IMG/VR virus record: IMGVR_UViG_3300031722_000094 | Span: 1-36,866 of that record | Reading direction: 5' to 3' (one strand) | From: a virus | Length of the DNA: 36,866 nt | Shown here: positions 32,634 through 36,866 of the stretch, one piece after another | How positions within the stretch are numbered: the first letter of the stretch is position 1 | Layout: each line of letters starts with the position of its first letter | Notes under the pieces: model-generated | Databases searched by the model: none | What the model saw: only the letters and a program-made list of their open reading frames with translations | Told to the model about the DNA's origin: nothing | Made by a program: the position numbers and the translations under genes

Positions 32634-32970
32634 TCTTGAGTCCTTGCTGTGCTGCGTGGACAGCACCTAGGTCATTCAAAAGGACTTCCCCATTGAGGAA
32701 CCTTTCCTTTTGTTCCGAATACTCGTCGTCGGTTGCACGCTTAAGACCGGGCTGGAACCAAGGCTTACCATCTGGCTGTCCGTAATGTGCGGCTGCACGC
32801 TTGATCTTTCCGATAGCTTCAAAGTCAAACTTTGAGTCTGCCTGCACATTTAATAGGTTACCGTTGCCGTCACCAAATAGGTGTCCACTTGGGAGTCTCC
32901 AAAAGAAAAGTCCCCAATCATACATCTTGGGAACTACTGTCGTCTTATGCTTACCGTTAATACCATCCAT
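32620..32970 (-). CDS. Small protein before portal, unknown function
   Basis: A 116-residue protein with start ATG 32970. No ribosome site precedes it; a TGCTACAAT element ends seven bases before the ATG, which suggests a leaderless transcript. The sequence shows WGLFFWRLPSGHLFGDGNGNLLN, a turn-rich beta hairpin, and later helical KFDFEAIGKIKRAAAHYG and DDEYSEQKERFLNGEVLLND. The last part overlaps the portal start. Similar small proteins with a WxLPxGxxFGDGxGN pattern occur just ahead of portals in large actinophages, to my recollection without known function. No enzymatic motif seen. Confidence 0.7.
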   Translation of the reverse strand: MDGINGKHKTTVVPKMYDWGLFFWRLPSGHLFGDGNGNLLNVQADSKFDFEAIGKIKRAAAHYGQPDGKPWFQPGLKRATDDEYSEQKERFLNGEVLLNDLGAVHAAQQGLKNERR

Positions 32971-32977
32971 GTACCAT

Positions 32978-32986
32978 ATTGTAGCA
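32978..32986 (-). promoter_or_regulatory. Extended -10 promoter, portal operon; leaderless start likely
   Basis: TGCTACAAT on the minus strand, in the 18-base gap after the stop at 32989. The -10 ends seven bases before ATG 32970, so transcription would start at or beside the ATG. No -35 match was found. Confidence 0.5.
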
Positions 32987-32988
32987 CA

Positions 32989-34266
32989 TTAGGCCGAATA
33001 TGAACCAAGTGTTGACCATGTTGGTGTGCTTACAACAACTCTTTCCTCCAACACATCAGCAATATCCTTGGAGCTAATTGAAACTCCACTATCGATAATG
33101 TATAGAGACTTCGTTTCTGCACCCTCATCTTCACCCACAACGTACCTGTTTGAACCGATTGTTCCAAGATACTGAGCACCAATGTCCATTGATGGAACCT
33201 TGCCAGACAATGTAAGGACTCCCTGCCAAGTATCTGTTGCCCAAGCTGCCCACTCAATACCTGCGGGGAATTCTGGACTTGCTGCTACCTGCGCCCACGT
33301 ACGGAAGTTCAATAGCTTCTCAAGGGAATCTCCACCATACATGATCACGTTCTTTGCCATGATGCCAGTACCAAGAATTAGTTCTGGGTAGAATGCGCTT
33401 GATGCAATCGGTGTATCTAGGGCGATACCTACGGAGGTCCATACCCCCTTGAACAACGTTGGTGTTCTTACAACTCTACCGTCCTGATACATAAGGAACT
33501 CTGACTCAATTGTGGAGTCGCCTGTTGCGAAGGTAGCCCTATCGCCTGATGACTGGATTGCGAATGATGCGGACTGCTCGCCAGCACCAATAATGATCTG
33601 ACTATCTCCACCCTCATACTTGAGCCATACCTGCACACCCATGAATGTTGGCATCTTTCTGCCAAAGATGGATACGCTGCCGTCGAGCATTGTGATACCC
33701 GAATCTGCTGCCAACGCAAGAATAGCCCCATCGGAATTACCCATTCGGTAAGGAGACGACCCCACCCTAGAGTAGTATTGCCCAACCTTGGCATATGGCT
33801 CAGCACTAAGAACTCCCTTTGTTCCGAGAGCATGAAAAGTATCGTCGCTATGGTTTACGGAAACAAGTCTCACTGATGGGACTATCTTGGAAAGATCGGC
33901 ATCTTGCATAACAACTACGTGAATGTCTGCAATATATAGATGTGGGTACTTGAAGGTGGTCTTGATTACTGTACCGTTCTGTACTCGGTATACCTTATCC
34001 GTACCGCTCACTTCAATGAGGTCAAGGTTTATTGGCTCTGGGGCAACAGCGAATGGGTATTGGATACCACCTTCGGTAACCCTTCTGAATGACACATATG
34101 TAGAAACATGTGCCGAAGTATTGTTTACAACAACTTGGAAAAAGTCCAAAGAGCTTACATCTCTACCTCCACGATCAATCGCCACATTGGCAATTGACGA
34201 AAGTGGTACCGATCCTAGGAGATAGGTTTCTGTGAGAGTAACTGTCCTGTCTAGAAAACTAGTCAA
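32989..34266 (-). CDS. Structural protein with jelly-roll (LamG-like) region
   Basis: A 425-residue protein from TTG 34266, overlapping the previous gene by eight bases with only a weak ribosome site (AGG). Residues about 1-130 are beta-rich without a recognisable family. Residues about 150-320 look like a LamG/concanavalin-type jelly roll (GNSDGAILALAADSGITMLDGS, TFMGVQVWLKYEGG, FKGVWTSVGIALD, NVIMYGGDSLEKLLN). The C-terminus (AGIEWAAWATDTWQGV to the end) is again beta. No catalytic residue can be assigned. It probably pairs with the gene before it as a virion surface protein, placed ahead of the head genes rather than with the tail tip. Confidence 0.7.
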   Translation of the reverse strand: MTSFLDRTVTLTETYLLGSVPLSSIANVAIDRGGRDVSSLDFFQVVVNNTSAHVSTYVSFRRVTEGGIQYPFAVAPEPINLDLIEVSGTDKVYRVQNGTVIKTTFKYPHLYIADIHVVVMQDADLSKIVPSVRLVSVNHSDDTFHALGTKGVLSAEPYAKVGQYYSRVGSSPYRMGNSDGAILALAADSGITMLDGSVSIFGRKMPTFMGVQVWLKYEGGDSQIIIGAGEQSASFAIQSSGDRATFATGDSTIESEFLMYQDGRVVRTPTLFKGVWTSVGIALDTPIASSAFYPELILGTGIMAKNVIMYGGDSLEKLLNFRTWAQVAASPEFPAGIEWAAWATDTWQGVLTLSGKVPSMDIGAQYLGTIGSNRYVVGEDEGAETKSLYIIDSGVSISSKDIADVLEERVVVSTPTWSTLGSYSA

Positions 34267-35734
34267 GGTATGGCCTGCCTTCGTACATAGTGGTTAGTGG
34301 AACTCCTACGGACCTTGAGTATGTCGCTGAATCCATTTGGAATATGGCTGAGTCTCCACCACCAAGGTTCTGTACTCCCTGCCCCCACACGTACCTGCGC
34401 TTAGCAACAGCAGATGATACTACATATGGATAGACAGAGATTGGTCCTACCTCAAACACGTCTAGGTCTGTGTCCATGAAGAAGCCGATCCAGTCTGTGT
34501 TGTAGTTATAGTTGTACGGGAAGGTACCGTTGAGCAAAACACGAGCAACCTCATCACCATCGATAAGAAGCGTTGCAGAGGTACCGTCCAGACTGATATG
34601 AAACAGGCTTGGCTTTGATGTTGTCATTGAGTCGTACATCTTGTAGGAGTCACCGACAGCGAGCACAAATGCCGTGTCTGCAAGATAGAGACCATCGTTG
34701 TTCGATAGTGGTCCTACCAGTCTTGTTGTAATGTGCTTGGAGTTCTTTACTCTACCCCAGAATTCTAGGGTGAGTTCCTTTCCTCTGCCCTTCGCATTCA
34801 GTAAACCCTTACCGGGCACTACAAGTGACGGCAAAGTATCACCAGAGATGAGATGGGTAGATCGGTTGTCACCGAAGACTAGCGGTACTCCCATGGCGTG
34901 TGCGAGAAGCTTGTTGTTCTTTGCAACGATGTAGGCAAAGTCCATACCAAAACCATATTCACTCACTGGAACTACCGTGTCAATACCAAAGTGCTGCAAT
35001 CCAGTAGTTACGCTAGGCGACATTGCCAAGCTTCCGTAGTCAACAATTAGTCCAGTACCAGTATCCTGCCCAATAGAGATACCACTGATAAGAGCGGTCT
35101 GCTGATTACCGGCATAAGCATCTTCGTAGTACGCACGAATCCTGACTCCATAGTTGTTTCGGTATCCAGCATCGGGCACTGGGAATGTTGCTACCACCTG
35201 TACCCACTTGCCATACTCTGCCGTTACTCTGGATGGAACAAAGAACACATCAACAGAACTAGCACCGTCCATGTATGAGCCAATCTTGGGAATTGATCCA
35301 CCACCGTTGATTGGAATCACTTCGAAGTATTTGACAGGGTTGGGGGTATAAACCAAAAACCCCACGGAGAACGTGCCTACCGTGGAGGTTATAAGAGTAT
35401 CTGGGTCAACTACTGTTTCATAGGAAAGATTGGCAGTATTCACTACCGCTGCCTTATTAACTTCAATTGCGTAAGTGTCAGCTTCTCCACTTACATGAAC
35501 GACAAATGGCATTCCCTTGATGGAATAAGTATTAACTTGATTGGGTGTTGCAGGAATACTGTCCCTAACAAATCCCATGTATAGCTCAGGTGGGTAAGTG
35601 CTAGGAACAGTATTCCATGTTGTTAGATTCTGGTTTGCTGAAGAGATTGCAGACAAGTAAGTTGCGTCATCACAAAATGACCACAAACCAATTGGGTGCT
35701 CTCCGAAAACTCTGTCTGAATAAAGGCTGTTCAC
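34259..35734 (-). CDS. LamG-like structural protein, probable surface-binding virion component
   Basis: A 491-residue protein starting at GTG 35734. There is no ribosome site; TATACT ends six bases before the GTG, which points to a leaderless mRNA. The opening LYSDRVFGEHPIGLWSFCDD is the classical first strand of LamG-type jelly rolls in phage proteins (usually ending YWrL.E). A sandwich of carbohydrate-binding appearance occupies about 105-225 (SVGFLVYTPNPVKYFEV, YGKWVQVVATFPVPDAGYRN). Residues about 310-430 form a second LamG unit (GKELTLEFWGRVKNS, LFHISLDGTSATLLIDGDEV, DWIGFFMDTDLDVFEVGPIS). Such domains bind sugars on host surfaces. Its position between reductase and portal is atypical for a tail adhesin; a capsid decoration is possible. 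Confidence 0.75.
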   Translation of the reverse strand: MNSLYSDRVFGEHPIGLWSFCDDATYLSAISSANQNLTTWNTVPSTYPPELYMGFVRDSIPATPNQVNTYSIKGMPFVVHVSGEADTYAIEVNKAAVVNTANLSYETVVDPDTLITSTVGTFSVGFLVYTPNPVKYFEVIPINGGGSIPKIGSYMDGASSVDVFFVPSRVTAEYGKWVQVVATFPVPDAGYRNNYGVRIRAYYEDAYAGNQQTALISGISIGQDTGTGLIVDYGSLAMSPSVTTGLQHFGIDTVVPVSEYGFGMDFAYIVAKNNKLLAHAMGVPLVFGDNRSTHLISGDTLPSLVVPGKGLLNAKGRGKELTLEFWGRVKNSKHITTRLVGPLSNNDGLYLADTAFVLAVGDSYKMYDSMTTSKPSLFHISLDGTSATLLIDGDEVARVLLNGTFPYNYNYNTDWIGFFMDTDLDVFEVGPISVYPYVVSSAVAKRRYVWGQGVQNLGGGDSAIFQMDSATYSRSVGVPLTTMYEGRPYLD

Positions 35735-35740
35735 ATAGAC

Positions 35741-35749
35741 AGTATATCA
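35741..35749 (-). promoter_or_regulatory. Extended -10 promoter at the head of the structural genes
   Basis: TGATATACT on the minus strand. Its TGA is the stop codon of the reductase gene. The -10 ends six bases before GTG 35734, so the mRNA is probably leaderless. No -35 match was found. Confidence 0.5.
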
Positions 35750-36866
35750 GGCTGATACTAGGTCAGCCACGTCACAAGCACCAGCCATACATGCCAATTC
35801 CTGAGTTCCCGTTGTTCCATCTTCCAATTCGTACAATGGAAGCAATCCCCAGTTTACTTCGGAAGGCATTTTCTTCAACCAAGCTTCGTATTCATCCTTG
35901 GAGACTTCCTGATATGGAGCCTGCTTGTATGAATGCTCAGAAGCTGGCAGGAAGCTTACTCCACCGATGCTGTTGAAGTTATTGAATACCCAAGCGCCAA
36001 CACCAGTCCACTCATCTTCCTTGACGTTGATTGTCACAGAAGGGTTGTGCTCTGTCCAGTGCTCACGGTAAAGCTTCCAGATTTCAAGGTGTTCGATGGC
36101 AGTCAAGTCGTTTGTGTACTTGACACCTTCGGGAGCCTTTGTTGGGAAGTAGAATACCGTGGTGGCATCTGGCTTCATTACGTCAGCTTCCCAAGGAATG
36201 CCTTCGTCCTTCATAAGCTTGGTGAGCGGGTCTTTGTTGTCTGCTCTAACCGTACGCAAGTAGTAGGGTGAGTACCATGGATGGATGCCGCTGGAAACAC
36301 CCGTTAGCTGACTAACAGTACCGCTAGGCTTTACGCATGTGATCGCTGTTGAAGGATTGATCCCGAAGGATACAGCCCAATCTGCATTCACAGAAACGGA
36401 GTATTCCCTAGCAACATCAAGGAAGTCTGCAAGCTCTGTTGAGGGGGTAGACATAAACGTGTTGCCGAAGATGCCAGTAAAGGAAACACCAAGAAGGCGC
36501 TCTTCCTCAGAATTGGTCTTCCAAATCTTGCGAATGTACTTGAAGTCTGTCAAGCTTGACTGCCATGTACCAAGGATTGTTGCAAGGCGAACCTTACGGA
36601 GAATGCTCTTGGTGTCGTCATTCTCACGGATAACAACTTCTGTTAGATTACAGAACTGGTTTGCACGGAGTAGAATCTCTCCGCATGGGTTTGTTCCTGC
36701 GATCTTAGTCGAGTCTCGCCTGCCGAATGAATCAACATGCTTACGGACTGACGCAAGGTTGAAAATGCCTCTTTCACCACTCTTGGAGTCATATAGGTTC
36801 TTCCATTCTGTCAAAAATTGACTTGTATTTGGCTTGCCATTGTATACCGCTGAGTTATTGGCAAGT
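35747..36866 (-). CDS. nrdJ: Adenosylcobalamin-dependent (class II) ribonucleotide reductase, C-terminal part
   Basis: Makes deoxyribonucleotides using vitamin B12; this is the C-terminal half of the enzyme. The frame is open to the window edge (reads LANNSAVYNGKPNTS, then EWKNLYDSKSGERGIFN), so the start lies outside. NPCGE holds the radical cysteine with its Asn and Glu partners; the codon is at 36683-36685. Eleven residues on, FCNLTEV supplies the second active-site cysteine, exactly the C408/C419 spacing of the Lactobacillus enzyme. Later motifs include CVKPSGTVSQLTGVSSGIHP and WTGVGAWVFNNFNSIGGVSFLP. The end carries CMAGAC, a C-x4-C pair matching the redox-relay cysteines (C731/C736 type), followed by DVADLVSA. 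It is monomer-type (RTPR). It precedes the structural genes. Confidence 0.93.
   Translation of the reverse strand, partial: LANNSAVYNGKPNTSQFLTEWKNLYDSKSGERGIFNLASVRKHVDSFGRRDSTKIAGTNPCGEILLRANQFCNLTEVVIRENDDTKSILRKVRLATILGTWQSSLTDFKYIRKIWKTNSEEERLLGVSFTGIFGNTFMSTPSTELADFLDVAREYSVSVNADWAVSFGINPSTAITCVKPSGTVSQLTGVSSGIHPWYSPYYLRTVRADNKDPLTKLMKDEGIPWEADVMKPDATTVFYFPTKAPEGVKYTNDLTAIEHLEIWKLYREHWTEHNPSVTINVKEDEWTGVGAWVFNNFNSIGGVSFLPASEHSYKQAPYQEVSKDEYEAWLKKMPSEVNWGLLPLYELEDGTTGTQELACMAGACDVADLVSA

Noticed and set aside
1-36866. tRNA genes, CRISPR arrays, insertion sequences or integration sites
   Set aside because: No cloverleaf, spaced direct repeats, transposase or integrase sequence was noticed by reading. 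A tRNA scan would be decisive but could not be run.

Overview
The window looks like part of a large tailed-phage genome (long-tailed, siphovirus type). Every gene I can support lies on the minus strand, so biological order runs from high to low coordinates. The phage call rests on a portal, a protease/scaffold, a major capsid protein, a frameshifted tail chaperone pair, a 2267-residue tape measure and a set of tail-tip genes. The host is not named by the sequence. A cobalamin-type ribonucleotide reductase, a DnaE-type polymerase with a complete PHP site, GTG/TTG starts, two apparently leaderless starts and roughly balanced base composition suggest an actinobacterial host. That is inference from family distribution. 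No terminase, lysis gene, integrase, tRNA or CRISPR is seen; terminase may lie beyond the right edge.

Layout from the right edge: the C-terminal part of a class II ribonucleotide reductase (35747-36866); two beta-rich proteins with LamG-like features (34259-35734, 32989-34266); a small protein of unknown role (32620-32970); portal (30948-32633); head protease with a nested scaffold start (29451-30923); major capsid protein (28357-29421); five head-completion and neck genes (25516-28279); major tail protein (24859-25452); tail chaperones joined by a GGGAAAC slippery site (24096-24769); tape measure (17261-24064); distal-tail-like protein (16676-17257); a tail hub region split by one in-frame TGA (10065-16676); then four smaller tail genes (7252-10068).

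At 6752-7252 lies a MerR-like DNA-binding gene. Its stop codon sits inside the -35 box of a perfect TTGACA-N17-TATAAT promoter, followed by a 20-base palindrome. This promoter probably drives the replication block: three small genes, DnaB-like helicase, short DnaG-like primase, a gp32-like single-strand DNA-binding protein and DNA polymerase III alpha, which runs off the left edge.

The structural block is not simply one operon. Six of its intergenic gaps hold an extended -10 element of the form TGNTAYAMT. After the capsid gene and after the major tail gene, a GC-rich hairpin with a stable tetraloop is followed directly by such an element. This suggests that the two most abundant proteins are transcriptionally insulated from their neighbours.

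The most striking anomaly is the hub region. The 1286-codon and 804-codon frames are the same frame, separated by a single TGA (context GGT TGA CCA) and 112 open codons that contain no ATG, GTG or TTG. The stop falls inside a beta-sandwich domain, and the likely hub-closing C-terminus lies downstream. The choices are programmed readthrough, a recent nonsense mutation, or a base-call error.
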